Below, one piece after another: positions 15,478-24,117 of a DNA stretch of 64,000 nt; the stretch's first letter is position 1, and every line of letters starts with the position of its first letter. The notes beneath the pieces are model-generated. The model was not told where the DNA came from. It saw only the letters and a program-made list of their open reading frames with translations, and did not search any database. Source of the stretch: Streptomyces rhizoryzae (GTDB taxonomy: Bacteria > Actinomycetota > Actinomycetes > Streptomycetales > Streptomycetaceae); the NCBI RefSeq assembly GCF_023155275.1, contig NZ_JALMUV010000035.1:1-64000 (forward strand), given 5' to 3'. Position numbers and translations under genes: made by a program.

Positions 15478-18417
15478 ATGGACGACGGTCCGGGACAGGT
15501 GCGGGAGCGGCTCCGCTTCACCGTGCTCGGTCCCGTGCGGGCCTGGCGCGGCCAGACGCCGCTGGCGGCGGGTTCCCCGCAGCAGCGCGCCCTGCTCGCC
15601 GCGCTGCTGCTGCGCGGCGGTCGCACCGCCACCGCGCCCGAGCTCGTCGACGCCCTGTGGGGCGACGAACCGCCGCACGCCGCCCTCGCCGCGCTGCGCA
15701 CCTACGCCTCCCGGCTCCGCAAGGCGCTCGGGCCGGACGCGGAGGCCCTGGTCAGCGAGTCCGGCGGCTACGCGCTGCGGGCCGTGGACGGCCGCCCCCT
15801 CGACCTCGACCACGACACCGCCGAGCAGTACGCCGCCGAGGCGGAGAAGGCCAAGACCGCCGGGGAGCGCGGCCGGGCCCGCGAACTCCTCGACGCCGCC
15901 CTGGACCTGTGGGACGGCGAGCCGCTCGCCGGGCTCCCCGGCCCGTATGCCGAGACCCAGCGGACCCGGCTCCAGGAGTGGCGGCTGTCCCTGACCGAGA
16001 CCCGGCTCGAACTGGACCTGGAGGCCGGCGCGCACGCCGAGGCGGTCTCCGAACTCACCGCGCTGACCGCCGCGCACCCGCTGCGCGAGCGGCTGCGGGA
16101 GCTGCTGATGCTGGCCCTGTACCGCAGCGGCCGGCAGGCCGAGGCGCTCGCGGTGTACGCGGACACCCGCCGGCTGCTGGCGGACGAGCTGGGCGTGGAC
16201 CCCTGCGCGTCGCTGTCCGAGCTCCAGCAGCGGATCCTGCGCGCCGACACCGACCTGGACGCGCCGGCCGCCGAGGACGGCCCGGACGCCGGCGGCTCGG
16301 CGTTCGTCCGGCCGCGCCAGCTCCCGGCCACGGTCGCCGACTTCACCGGCCGGGCCGCGTTCGTCCGGGAACTGAGCGACCAGCTGGCGACGGCCGAGGG
16401 CAGCGTGATGGCGGTCTCCGCGGTCGCCGGGATCGGCGGCGTCGGCAAGACCACCCTCGCGGTGCACGTCGCGCACACCGCCCGCGAGCACTTCCCGGAC
16501 GGGCAGCTGTACGTGGACCTCCAGGGCGCCGGCCATAACCCGGCCGAACCGGAGGCGGTCCTCGGCGCGTTCCTGCGCGCCCTGGGCACGGCGGACTCGG
16601 CGATCCCGGACGGGTTGGAGGAGCGGGCGGCCTTCTTCCGTTCCACACTGGCCGGACGCCGCGTCCTGGCCCTGCTCGACAACGCCCGCGACGCCGCACA
16701 GGTCCGGCCGCTGCTGCCGGGGACGGAGGGCTGCGCGGCACTGATCACCAGCCGGTCCCGGATGATCGACCTGGCCGGCGCGCACCTCGTCGACCTCGAC
16801 GTGATGAGCCCGGAGGAGGCCCTCCGGCTCTTCACCCGGATCGTCGGCGAGGAGCGCGTGGCGTCCGAGCGACAGGCCGCGATGGCCGTCGTCGGCGCCT
16901 GCGGCTTCCTCCCGCTGGCCATCCGCATCGCCGCGTCCCGCCTGGCCTCCCGCCGCACCTGGACGGTCGCCACGCTCGCCAGCAAGCTCGCCGACGAGCG
17001 CCGCCGGCTGGACGAACTCCGCGCCGGCGACCTGGCCGTCAAGGCCACCTTCGAACTGGGCTACAAGCAGCTGGAGCCGCCCCAGGCCCGCGCCTTCCGC
17101 CTGCTGGGCCTGGCCGACGGCCCGGACATCTCCCTGGCCGCGGCGGCGGCGCTTCTGGGCCTCGGCGCGGAGGAGACCGAGGACCTCCTCGAATCACTCG
17201 TCGACACCTCCCTGCTGGAGTCCGCCGCACCGGGCCGCTACCGCTACCACGACCTCGTCCGCCTCTACGCCCGGGCCTGCGCCGAACGCGACGAACACCC
17301 GCCGTCCGAACGGGACGCGGCACTGTCGCGGCTGCTCGACTTCTACTTGGTGACGGCATCGCGGGTCTATGCCCTCGAACGCCCCGGGGACCGCTTGATC
17401 GCCCACTTGGAGGAGACCGACTACCCGGGGCTGGAATTCGGGGCGCGCGCCGCGGCCTTGGAGTGGCTGTTCAGCGAGGCCGGCTGCCTGCTCGCCTGCG
17501 CACGCCAGTCGAGTGGCCCCGCAACCCTGCGCCGTGCGACCGACCTGATGCTGCTGGTCAAGGACCTCGCGGAGTCGGGCGCCGACGCGTTGCAGTTCGA
17601 GCAGACCAGCGTAGCCCTGCTCAGGGCCGCCCGGGAGGCCGGGGACCAGCGCGCGGAGGCCCGCGTCCACCTGGCCCTCACCTACGTCCGCACCCTGACC
17701 GGACGGTTGGACGCGGCGGACGAGAACGCCAAGTCCGCCATGCTGCTGGGACTTGCCACGGACGACCCGTTCTCGTCGTCGTACGCGCCGAACGACCGCG
17801 GCATCATCGCCAATTCCCAGGGGCGGCACAGCGACGCCGAGGGGTATCTGCGGCAGGCGCTGTCGGCCTTCCAAGACGACCACAACCGGCAGTCCGAGGC
17901 CAGCGCGCTGTGCAACCTCTCACGCGTGCATCTGGCCACCGGCCGGGTGGACAGCGCCATCCAACTGGCGGCGCAGGGCATCGCCATCTACCGCGAGCTG
18001 GGGGCCAAACGCCGGCTCGCCAACGGCATGTACGCCCTTGCCCTGGCGTACACCGAGGCGATGCGGCTGGATGAGGCGACCGAGCAGCTGACCGCCGCGC
18101 TGGCCATCTTCAAGGACAGTCGGCAGCGCTTCTGGGAGGGCATGACCAACTTCCGGCTGGCCGAGGTGGATCTGTCCGCCCGTCGGCCGGCCAGCGCGGC
18201 GAACCGCGCCGAGCAGGCGCTGACCGCGTTGCGGGGCATCGGCGGCGACTCCTGGCGAGCCACGGTGCTGACCACGCTGGGCCGCGCCCTGCACGCCTTG
18301 GGGCACACCGGCCGGGCGCGGGTGTGCTGGCAGGAGGCGCTGGCAACCTTCGAACGCCTGGGCTCCGCGGAAGGCCGCGTGGTGCACGCGCTCCTCTCTC
18401 CCGCCGCGGTCGTCTGA
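15478..18417 (+). CDS. afsR: AfsR, SARP-family global regulator of secondary metabolism
   Basis: A 979-residue protein matching AfsR (993 aa in S. coelicolor, from memory). The N-terminal winged-helix OmpR-like DNA-binding domain (LRFTVLGPVRAWRG) is followed by the bacterial transcriptional activation domain to about residue 265. A NB-ARC ATPase comes next, with Walker A GIGGVGKTTLAVHVA and a LLDNARDAAQVRPLLPG region, then C-terminal TPR repeats. In Streptomyces, AfsR is phosphorylated by AfsK and activates afsS. Here an afsS-like gene follows 215 bases downstream and an afsK-like kinase lies 11.5 kb further on. The ATG at 15478 follows CAGGGGGACACC; an upstream ATG at 15436 lacks a good site. 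Confidence 0.93.
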   Translation: MDDGPGQVRERLRFTVLGPVRAWRGQTPLAAGSPQQRALLAALLLRGGRTATAPELVDALWGDEPPHAALAALRTYASRLRKALGPDAEALVSESGGYALRAVDGRPLDLDHDTAEQYAAEAEKAKTAGERGRARELLDAALDLWDGEPLAGLPGPYAETQRTRLQEWRLSLTETRLELDLEAGAHAEAVSELTALTAAHPLRERLRELLMLALYRSGRQAEALAVYADTRRLLADELGVDPCASLSELQQRILRADTDLDAPAAEDGPDAGGSAFVRPRQLPATVADFTGRAAFVRELSDQLATAEGSVMAVSAVAGIGGVGKTTLAVHVAHTAREHFPDGQLYVDLQGAGHNPAEPEAVLGAFLRALGTADSAIPDGLEERAAFFRSTLAGRRVLALLDNARDAAQVRPLLPGTEGCAALITSRSRMIDLAGAHLVDLDVMSPEEALRLFTRIVGEERVASERQAAMAVVGACGFLPLAIRIAASRLASRRTWTVATLASKLADERRRLDELRAGDLAVKATFELGYKQLEPPQARAFRLLGLADGPDISLAAAAALLGLGAEETEDLLESLVDTSLLESAAPGRYRYHDLVRLYARACAERDEHPPSERDAALSRLLDFYLVTASRVYALERPGDRLIAHLEETDYPGLEFGARAAALEWLFSEAGCLLACARQSSGPATLRRATDLMLLVKDLAESGADALQFEQTSVALLRAAREAGDQRAEARVHLALTYVRTLTGRLDAADENAKSAMLLGLATDDPFSSSYAPNDRGIIANSQGRHSDAEGYLRQALSAFQDDHNRQSEASALCNLSRVHLATGRVDSAIQLAAQGIAIYRELGAKRRLANGMYALALAYTEAMRLDEATEQLTAALAIFKDSRQRFWEGMTNFRLAEVDLSARRPASAANRAEQALTALRGIGGDSWRATVLTTLGRALHALGHTGRARVCWQEALATFERLGSAEGRVVHALLSPAAVV

Positions 18418-18445
18418 ACGGCCACCGTTCCCCGTTCAGCGCCGG

Positions 18446-18467
18446 CGTTTATCGATCGTTCATCGCG
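18446..18467 (+). promoter_or_regulatory. Candidate AfsR-binding direct repeat upstream of afsS
   Basis: CGTTTATCGAT followed directly by CGTTCATCGCG: two heptamer-like repeats with the 11-bp period typical of SARP-family sites. Further CGTTC copies lie at 18426 and 18433. In S. coelicolor AfsR binds such repeats over the afsS -35 region; the role here is inferred. Confidence 0.55.
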
Positions 18468-18632
18468 AGGGGCCACTCTTGAAGCATCGAACCGCCGCCT
18501 CGGGGGGCAAGCGGCTCGGTGCCCAGGCCGCACGGTTATTGTGAGCGGCCGCCATGCCCGTCCGGCGACCAACGGGGGAGTCGCCGGGCGGGCTGGATCA
18601 AGCATCAAGCGCCCACTCAGGAGTTGATCTCT

Positions 18633-18848
18633 ATGAGCACCGACAACCAGGCTCAGGCGACCGCCGAACTGGATGGCATCCTGCCACTGGACAACCACCA
18701 GCCGATCATCGCGCCCGGCGTCACTCCGCGCGTGAAGAAGCCCGGCGAGCGGGATGTCGTCAAGCCGATGGACAACCACCAGCCCATCGCCGCACCGGGC
18801 GTCGCCATCACCGAGGACAACCACCAGCCCATCGGTGAGCCCAAGTAA
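18633..18848 (+). CDS. afsS: AfsS-like small sigma-like protein with DNHQPI repeats
   Basis: A 71-residue hydrophilic protein with three copies of DNHQPI (residues 20-25, 47-52 and 62-67), the last two in M/E-DNHQPI context and each followed by a Pro-containing spacer. AfsS of S. coelicolor (63 aa) is defined by the same kind of D-N-H-x-P repeats and activates antibiotic biosynthesis by an unknown mechanism. Position directly behind afsR, an AGGAG site 9 bases before the ATG, and SARP-like repeats upstream support the assignment. No signal peptide or membrane segment, so it should act in the cytoplasm. Confidence 0.85.
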   Translation: MSTDNQAQATAELDGILPLDNHQPIIAPGVTPRVKKPGERDVVKPMDNHQPIAAPGVAITEDNHQPIGEPK

Positions 18849-18864
18849 GACCCACTGAACCCAC

Positions 18865-18897
18865 GGGGGACACGGGGGGACACGGGGGAACGGGGGG
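18865..18897 (+). other. G-quadruplex-forming tract
   Basis: Four runs of 5, 6, 5 and 6 guanines separated by 3-4 bases (ACAC, ACAC, AAC) immediately after the afsS stop. As RNA on the coding strand it could fold as a stable G-quadruplex in the 3' leader between the two DNHxP-peptide genes. More G runs continue to about 18958. Confidence 0.6.
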
Positions 18898-18961
18898 ACA
18901 CAACCGGGGGCCCCGGGGGGACCCCTGAGGAAATCGGGGGAACGGGGAAAACGGGGGATCG

Positions 18962-19014
18962 CAGGGGCCGGGTTTCCGTGGCTGGGAGGGGAAGCCACGG
19001 AAAACCGGCCCCTG
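18962..19014 (+). terminator. Long hairpin terminator after afsS
   Basis: A 22-bp stem with one mismatch (18962-18983 paired with 18993-19014) around a 9-base G-rich loop, located 113 bases beyond the afsS stop. It is the strongest hairpin in the window. No T-tract follows. Confidence 0.75.
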
Positions 19015-19145
19015 TGGCGTTTCTCCGCGGGGAGTAAAACCCGCGATATCCCCTGGCTTTCCCGACAAGTGTCGAACATCTGCCCACACTTAACGCTAGT
19101 TTGTTTCTGGGAACAGCAACGATCCCCGGATTCTGAGGAGTTGGC

Positions 19146-19367
19146 ATGACCCGCACCAAGAAGTCCTTGGCCGCCGCCGCCCTCGCGGTGGCCGCTCTCG
19201 GCGCCGCCGCGACGCCCGCCCTGGCCGACAACCACATACCCGGCCCGTCGCATTCCGTGACGGTCCCGGACCGCCACGCACCCATGGCGCCGCTGGACAA
19301 CCACATGCCGGCGGCCCCGCAGGGCGACCACGCGGGGCTGTCGCCGATGGACAACCACATGCCCTGA
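19146..19367 (+). CDS. Secreted DNHxP-repeat peptide, AfsS-related
   Basis: A 73-residue preprotein. Residues 1-27 are a classical Sec signal peptide (basic MTRTKK, Ala-rich core, cleavage expected after ATPALA). The predicted 46-residue mature peptide starts DNHIP and contains DRHAP (42-46), DNHMP (51-55), GDHAG (60-64) and ends exactly with DNHMP (69-73). These repeats match those of AfsS next door, but here they are destined for the outside of the cell. A GAGGAG site precedes the ATG, and a perfect 11-bp hairpin follows at 19408. No function is known to me. An extracellular signal, a metal-binding peptide or a cell-surface competitor of AfsS partners are possibilities. Confidence 0.75.
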   Translation: MTRTKKSLAAAALAVAALGAAATPALADNHIPGPSHSVTVPDRHAPMAPLDNHMPAAPQGDHAGLSPMDNHMP

Positions 19368-19407
19368 CCGGGAGCCGGAGAACACTCCGCCCCGCGCGGT
19401 GCCGCGG

Positions 19408-19436
19408 ACGGGGCCGGGCGGAAGACCCGGCCCCGT
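19408..19436 (+). terminator. Hairpin terminator of the secreted peptide gene
   Basis: ACGGGGCCGGG and CCCGGCCCCGT pair perfectly over 11 bp with a 7-base loop, 41 bases after the stop codon. Confidence 0.75.
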
Positions 19437-19560
19437 TCGCGCTTCCCGGGGGCGGATGTTTTCATTCCGAAACACTTGGCGTCCGCCTTCGGGGTGGAGG
19501 CGGGCGAGTCATCCCGTACGGGACGCACGCGCTGGGTGCCACACGGGGTTCGCACGGTAG

Positions 19561-19575
19561 CTGACGCCCCGTCAG
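19561..19575. promoter_or_regulatory. Regulon palindrome, site 5
   Basis: CTGACG-CCC-CGTCAG, perfect half-sites, 60 bases upstream of the acyl-CoA ligase start. Confidence 0.75.
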
Positions 19576-19635
19576 CTCCGCTGCTACAGTCGCGCCGTCC
19601 GGACCTGCACCGCCCGTCCGCCCAGGAGGCGCGCC

Positions 19636-21273
19636 GTGTTCGAACCCGCCCGTGTCCGCACGCTGTGGGAACTGGTCGAGTACCGGGCGCGGGCCTCGGG
19701 GAGCGCGCCGATGTTCTTCGACGGGGGCGGCGGGCGGAGCGTGTCGTTCGGCGCGGTGCGGGATGCGGCGCTGCGGGCGGCGGCCGGGTTCCGGGAGCTG
19801 GGCATCGGGGCCGGGACGCGGGTGATGTGGCAGCTGCCGACCCGTATCGAGACGGTGATCGCCTCGCTGGCGCTGGCCCGGCTCGGGGCCGTGCAGATAC
19901 CGGTGCTGCATCTGCACCGGGCGCGGGAGGTCGGGTTCGTCCTGGCCGAGTCGGCGGCCGCGTTCGCGCTGGTACCGGGGGTGTGGCGGGGGTTCGACTA
20001 CGCGGCGATGGTGCGCGGGGCGGCACACGGGACCGGGGCGGACGAGATCGCAAGCGGCCCCGGCGCGGGCGGGGCGCGGGTGCGGGTGGTGGACGTGGGG
20101 GGCGGGCTGCCGGAGGGGGACCCGGCGGCGCTGCCCGAGCCCGCGGACGGGACCGGTGCAGTGGACGGGGCCGGCGGCGGTGACGTGCGCTGGATCTACT
20201 ACACGTCCGGGACGACCGCCGCGCCCAAGGGGGTCGAGCACACCGACGCCTCGCTGATCGCCGGCGGGGCCGGGCTGGCCACCGCGCTGGGGATGTCGGC
20301 GGACGACGTCGGCTCGATCGCGTTCCCCTACGCCCACATCGCCGGGCCGGACTACGTCATCGCCATGCTGATCAGCGGCTTCCCCGCGGTCGTGCTGGAG
20401 GCGTTCGACGCGGAGGGGGCCGCCGCCGTCTACCGGCGGCACGGGGTGACCATGGCGGGCGGCTCCACCGCGTTCTACCAGGCGTTCCACGACGCGTCGC
20501 GGCGCCGCCGGGCGGCCGCCCCCGACGCCGGGCCGCTGATCCCCTCGCTGCGGCTGCTCTCCGGCGGCGGGGCGCCGCTGCCGCCGGAGCTGTACCGGGC
20601 GGCCGGGCGGGAGCTGGGGTGCGCGCTGGTCCACGGGTACGGGATGACCGAGTGCCCGATGATCGCGATGGGGACGCCGTACGACAGCGACGAGCAGTTG
20701 GCGCACACCGTCGGCCGGCCGGTCGCGGGCGCCCGGGTGCGGATCGTACGGGCGGACGGCAGCCGGGCCGCGACCGGGGAGACCGGGGAGGTGACCGTCG
20801 CCGGGCCGATGGTGTTCCGGCGGTACACCGATCCGGCGCTGACCGCCGCGGCGTTCGGCGCGGACGGCTTCTTCCGCACCGGCGACCTCGGGTACCTCCG
20901 CGCCGACGGGCACCTGGTGCTCACCGGGCGGCTGAAGGACATCATCATCCGCAAGGGCGAGAACATCTCCGCGCAGGAGGTCGAGGACCTGGTGCGCACC
21001 CATCCCGCGGTGGCCGAGGCGGCGGTGATCGGGCTGCCCGACCGGGAGCGCGGGGAGCGGGTGTGCGCGGTGGTCACGCTCGCCGGGCGGGACGGCGGGC
21101 CGGGGGCGGACGGGCCGGCGCTCACCCTGGCCGGGCTGACCGCGCACCTGCGGGCCGCCGGGCTGATGACCCAGAAGCTGCCGGAGCAGCTGGAGATCAC
21201 CGACGAACTGCCGCGCGGCGGGCCCCTGAACAAGGTGCTGAAGGCGCGGCTGCGGGCGCGGTACGGGGGCTGA
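19636..21273 (+). CDS. Acyl-CoA ligase (AMP-binding, FadD-like), paralogue 1
   Basis: A 545-residue adenylate-forming enzyme that activates a carboxylic acid to its CoA thioester using ATP. The P-loop is YYTSGTTAAPKG (about residue 193), followed by a YGMTE motif, the GDLG hinge aspartate and the C-terminal GRLKDIIIRKGENIS with the conserved lysine region. The start is the GTG six bases after AGGAGG. It is clearly paralogous to the ligase at 52529: both share MWQLPTRI/VWQLPTRI, ALARLGAVQ and the IIIRKGENIS block. A perfect regulon palindrome precedes it. Relatives activate cyclohexane-carboxylate-like, aromatic or steroid side-chain acids; the true substrate is unknown. Confidence 0.88.
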   Translation: MFEPARVRTLWELVEYRARASGSAPMFFDGGGGRSVSFGAVRDAALRAAAGFRELGIGAGTRVMWQLPTRIETVIASLALARLGAVQIPVLHLHRAREVGFVLAESAAAFALVPGVWRGFDYAAMVRGAAHGTGADEIASGPGAGGARVRVVDVGGGLPEGDPAALPEPADGTGAVDGAGGGDVRWIYYTSGTTAAPKGVEHTDASLIAGGAGLATALGMSADDVGSIAFPYAHIAGPDYVIAMLISGFPAVVLEAFDAEGAAAVYRRHGVTMAGGSTAFYQAFHDASRRRRAAAPDAGPLIPSLRLLSGGGAPLPPELYRAAGRELGCALVHGYGMTECPMIAMGTPYDSDEQLAHTVGRPVAGARVRIVRADGSRAATGETGEVTVAGPMVFRRYTDPALTAAAFGADGFFRTGDLGYLRADGHLVLTGRLKDIIIRKGENISAQEVEDLVRTHPAVAEAAVIGLPDRERGERVCAVVTLAGRDGGPGADGPALTLAGLTAHLRAAGLMTQKLPEQLEITDELPRGGPLNKVLKARLRARYGG

Positions 21274-21489
21274 CGGGCGGCTGCCCGGCCCCGGGGGCCG
21301 CCTCCCGGTCCCCCGCTGTTGACCCTGACATCGGTGTGAGGGCTTACAACGGGTCTCCGACGGAGTACGAGACCGTACCAGCCACCAGGGCCGCCGGAGC
21401 CGTTCGGCCGCTTCAGCTGTGCCCGCCACGCCAGCTGTCGCCGCGTCAGCCGCTCCCCGCGTCCCGCGTCCGGAAGCGAGGCCACCACC

Positions 21490-22404
21490 ATGAGCGCCGG
21501 TCACCGCCCCACCAGGAGCCCCGGCAACGACAGCGGGGAGATGCGGTTGCACGTCGTGCTGCCCTCCGAGTCGGGGGCGATGGCCGCCGGGGAACTGGCC
21601 GCGCTCGCGCGGGAGGCCGAGGAGCTGGGGTACGCGGGGGTCTGGCTGCCGGACCACCTGCTGCCGCCGGGCCCGTACGGCCGGCCGCCGGAGGGCTACG
21701 GCGGGGTGTACGAGGCGCTGACCACGCTCTCCTACCTGGCGGCGGTCACCGAGCGGGTCACCCTGGGCACCTCCGTGCTGGTCGCGCCGCTGCGCGAACC
21801 GCTGCTGCTGGCCCGGCAGTCGGCGGCCCTGGCCCGGCTGAGCGGGGACCGGTTCGTCCTGGGGGTGGGCGTGGGCTGGCAGCCGTACGAGTTCGCGGCG
21901 GCCGGGGCGGACTTCCGCGAGCGGGGCGCGCGGACGGACCGGACGCTGCGGCTGGTGCGGCAGCTGCACACGGGCGCGGGCGGGCCGTACGACGACGGGA
22001 CGGTGGCGTTCGACGGGCGGGCGGTGTTCGAACCGGTGCCGGCCGCGCCGGTGCCGTTCCTGATCGGGGGGAACTCGGACGCGGCGCTGCGGCGGGCGGC
22101 CGAGTTCGGCGGCTACTGGCAGGGGGTGGGGCTCACCCCGGACGGGTTCGCGGAGCGCGCGGCGTGGCTGGCGCGCCGGGCCGCCGGCGGCGCGGCCCCG
22201 GTCGCGGCCGGCGCCCGGATCGGCTGGGACGGGCCGGACCGGACGCTCGCGGAGCTGACCGCCGAGGTCGCGGCCTGGCAGGCGGCCGGCGCGGCGGACC
22301 TCGCGGTGTGGTTCGGGTCGGTGCGCCACGGGTTCGCCGACCGGATGCGGGCGCTGGCGCGGGGCACCGGGGTGCACGGCGGCCGGATCGCGGGCGCGCG
22401 GTAG
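21490..22404 (+). CDS. LLM-class (F420-type) oxidoreductase, third copy
   Basis: A luciferase-like TIM-barrel protein of about 300 residues. It shows LHVVLPSESG in the first strand, GVWLPDHLLPPGPYG in the cofactor loop, GDRFVLGVGVGWQPYEFAAAG and FLIGGNSDAALRRAAEFGGYW, all typical of the F420-dependent branch. The ATG at 21490 has a GAGG eight bases upstream. An internal ATG at 21541 (MRLHVVLP) also fits the family start, so the first 17 residues are uncertain. It lies 216 bases behind the CoA ligase on the same strand and is probably in the same catabolic unit; no separate palindrome was found. Confidence 0.85.
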   Translation: MSAGHRPTRSPGNDSGEMRLHVVLPSESGAMAAGELAALAREAEELGYAGVWLPDHLLPPGPYGRPPEGYGGVYEALTTLSYLAAVTERVTLGTSVLVAPLREPLLLARQSAALARLSGDRFVLGVGVGWQPYEFAAAGADFRERGARTDRTLRLVRQLHTGAGGPYDDGTVAFDGRAVFEPVPAAPVPFLIGGNSDAALRRAAEFGGYWQGVGLTPDGFAERAAWLARRAAGGAAPVAAGARIGWDGPDRTLAELTAEVAAWQAAGAADLAVWFGSVRHGFADRMRALARGTGVHGGRIAGAR

Positions 22405-22506
22405 GTCCCGGGCGGGGGCGCGGGCCCGGCCGTCGCCGCCCGCCGGGGGGCGTGTGCGACGGCTGCTAGGTTGCGATCAGGCGAACGCGCGTACGGAGGG
22501 TGTGCT

Positions 22507-23157
22507 GTGATCGGGCTGGGAGCAATAGCGGGGATCGCGTTGGTGGAGCTCGGCATGGTGCTGACGCCGGGGCCGAACATGATCTATCTGGTCTCCCGCT
22601 CGATCACCCAGGGCCGCCGGGCGGGGCTGGTCTCGCTGGCCGGGGTGGCCCTCGGCTTCCTGGTCTACCTCCTCGCGGTGTCCGCCGGTATCGCCACCGT
22701 CTTCGCGCTGGTGCCGGAGATCTACCTGGCCCTCAAGCTGGCCGGTGCGGGCTACCTGCTCTGGCTGGCGTGGAAGGCCGTCCGGCCGGGGGGCCGGTCC
22801 GCCGTGGCGCCCCGGGAGCTGACGCCGGACGGGAACGGCAAGCTCTTCCTGATGGGCTTCCTCACCTGCCTGCTCAATCCCAAGGTGGCCATCCTCTACA
22901 TCTCGCTGCTGCCGCAGTTCGTCGACCCGGCGGGCGGCCATGTCGGGCTCCAGGGGCTGCTGTTGGGGCTGACCCTGATCGCGGTGGGGGTCGCCGGTAA
23001 CGCGTTCTTCATCGTGACGGCCGGTTCGGTCGCCGGGTTCTTCGGCCGGCACCCGCTCTGGCAGCGCCTGCACCGCTACGTCATGGGCACCGCGCTGGCG
23101 TGCTTCGCCGTCCGGATCGCCACCGAACGGACGGGCGCGGTGGCCGCCCTGCGGTGA
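22507..23157 (+). CDS. LysE/RhtB-family amino acid exporter
   Basis: A 216-residue membrane protein with about six helices. The family signature is clear: MVLTPGPNMIYLVSRSITQGRRAG near the N-terminus (first 20 residues hold the T-P-G-P-N motif), GAGYLLWLAWK, then NPKVAILYISLLPQFVDP. It should export an amino acid or related metabolite. The GTG start follows GGAGG at the right distance. It is unrelated in function to the flanking lipid genes and has no regulon palindrome. Confidence 0.88.
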   Translation: MIGLGAIAGIALVELGMVLTPGPNMIYLVSRSITQGRRAGLVSLAGVALGFLVYLLAVSAGIATVFALVPEIYLALKLAGAGYLLWLAWKAVRPGGRSAVAPRELTPDGNGKLFLMGFLTCLLNPKVAILYISLLPQFVDPAGGHVGLQGLLLGLTLIAVGVAGNAFFIVTAGSVAGFFGRHPLWQRLHRYVMGTALACFAVRIATERTGAVAALR

Positions 23158-23358
23158 GAGCCGGCCGCCGCACGGGGCGGTTCTTCCTGCGGTGTGCTCC
23201 GTACCGGCCTGCTGCCCGGGCGCCTGCCGAGGCGTTGGCGCCGTGGGCCGGCCCCGCTCAGCCGGGCGTTAGTGGAGCGGCAGTCCTGCGATAGCGGCCC
23301 CGGCCACGGTGGATGTCGTACCGAGGACAGCACGCCACCACTTCCCGGGGGACCCGAC

Positions 23359-24117
23359 ATGCGCGCCACCGCCACCGCCACTGCCCGCACCGCTCGCCGC
23401 CGCACCCTGCGCGTCGCCGCTGCGGCCCTGACCGCGGCCGCCGCGCTGTCCCTGACCGCCTGCTCCGGTTCGGACACCGCCGCCGCCAAGCCCGCGGGCC
23501 GGCCGGGCGCGGCCGCCGACGCCGGCGGTACGGGCGCCGCCCCCGAGGCCGGTGGCACGGGTTCCGCCGCCGGCGCGCCGGGCACCGCTGCCCGGCCGGA
23601 CAACGCCACGTCCGGCTCCGGGGGCGCCACCTCGTCCCGGGCCGGCTCGGGCGGTGCGGCCCCGTCCCGCGCCGGCTCCGGCAACGGCGCGGCGCACAGC
23701 GGCGGGAAGAGCGCGTTCTGCCGCACCGGCGAACTGGCCATGGAGGCGGTCAACAGCTCCCCCGACCAGCAGGTCGGCGACGTCACCGTCCGGATGACCA
23801 ACAAGGGCTCCCGGACCTGCTCGGCGACGGGTTTCGCGGGCGTGGACCTGAAGGACACCGACGGCACCTCCGCCCCCGTCCACCGCGGCGGTGAGCAGCC
23901 CCGCGTCACCGACCTGAAGCCCGGTGACACCGCCACCTTCAGCATCTCGTACCAGGTCGACGCAAGCGGCGACAGCCTCGCGTCCCCGACCCACCTGATC
24001 GTGACGCCGCCGAACGAGACCCACAGCGTGTCCCTGAAGTGGCCCGCGGACGCGCTGAAGCTGGCCGGCCCGTACGACGACAAGATCCAGGTCCACCCGG
24101 TCGGCATCGCCGGCTAG
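23359..24117 (+). CDS. DUF4232-domain lipoprotein
   Basis: A 252-residue exported protein. An Arg-rich N-terminus and hydrophobic core end in a lipobox (LSLTAC), so the mature protein should be lipid-anchored at the Cys. A long Gly/Ala/Ser-rich linker (residues 40-115) leads to a C-terminal beta-sandwich of the DUF4232 type, common in Streptomyces lipoproteins and of unknown role. Its TAG stop overlaps that of the convergent CoA ligase (CTAG shared by both genes). Confidence 0.82.
   Translation: MRATATATARTARRRTLRVAAAALTAAAALSLTACSGSDTAAAKPAGRPGAAADAGGTGAAPEAGGTGSAAGAPGTAARPDNATSGSGGATSSRAGSGGAAPSRAGSGNGAAHSGGKSAFCRTGELAMEAVNSSPDQQVGDVTVRMTNKGSRTCSATGFAGVDLKDTDGTSAPVHRGGEQPRVTDLKPGDTATFSISYQVDASGDSLASPTHLIVTPPNETHSVSLKWPADALKLAGPYDDKIQVHPVGIAG

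Noticed and set aside
15478-19367. Biosynthetic gene cluster centred on the SARP regulator
   Set aside because: No polyketide, peptide or terpene synthase genes are present. The regulator matches AfsR, a global rather than pathway-specific regulator.
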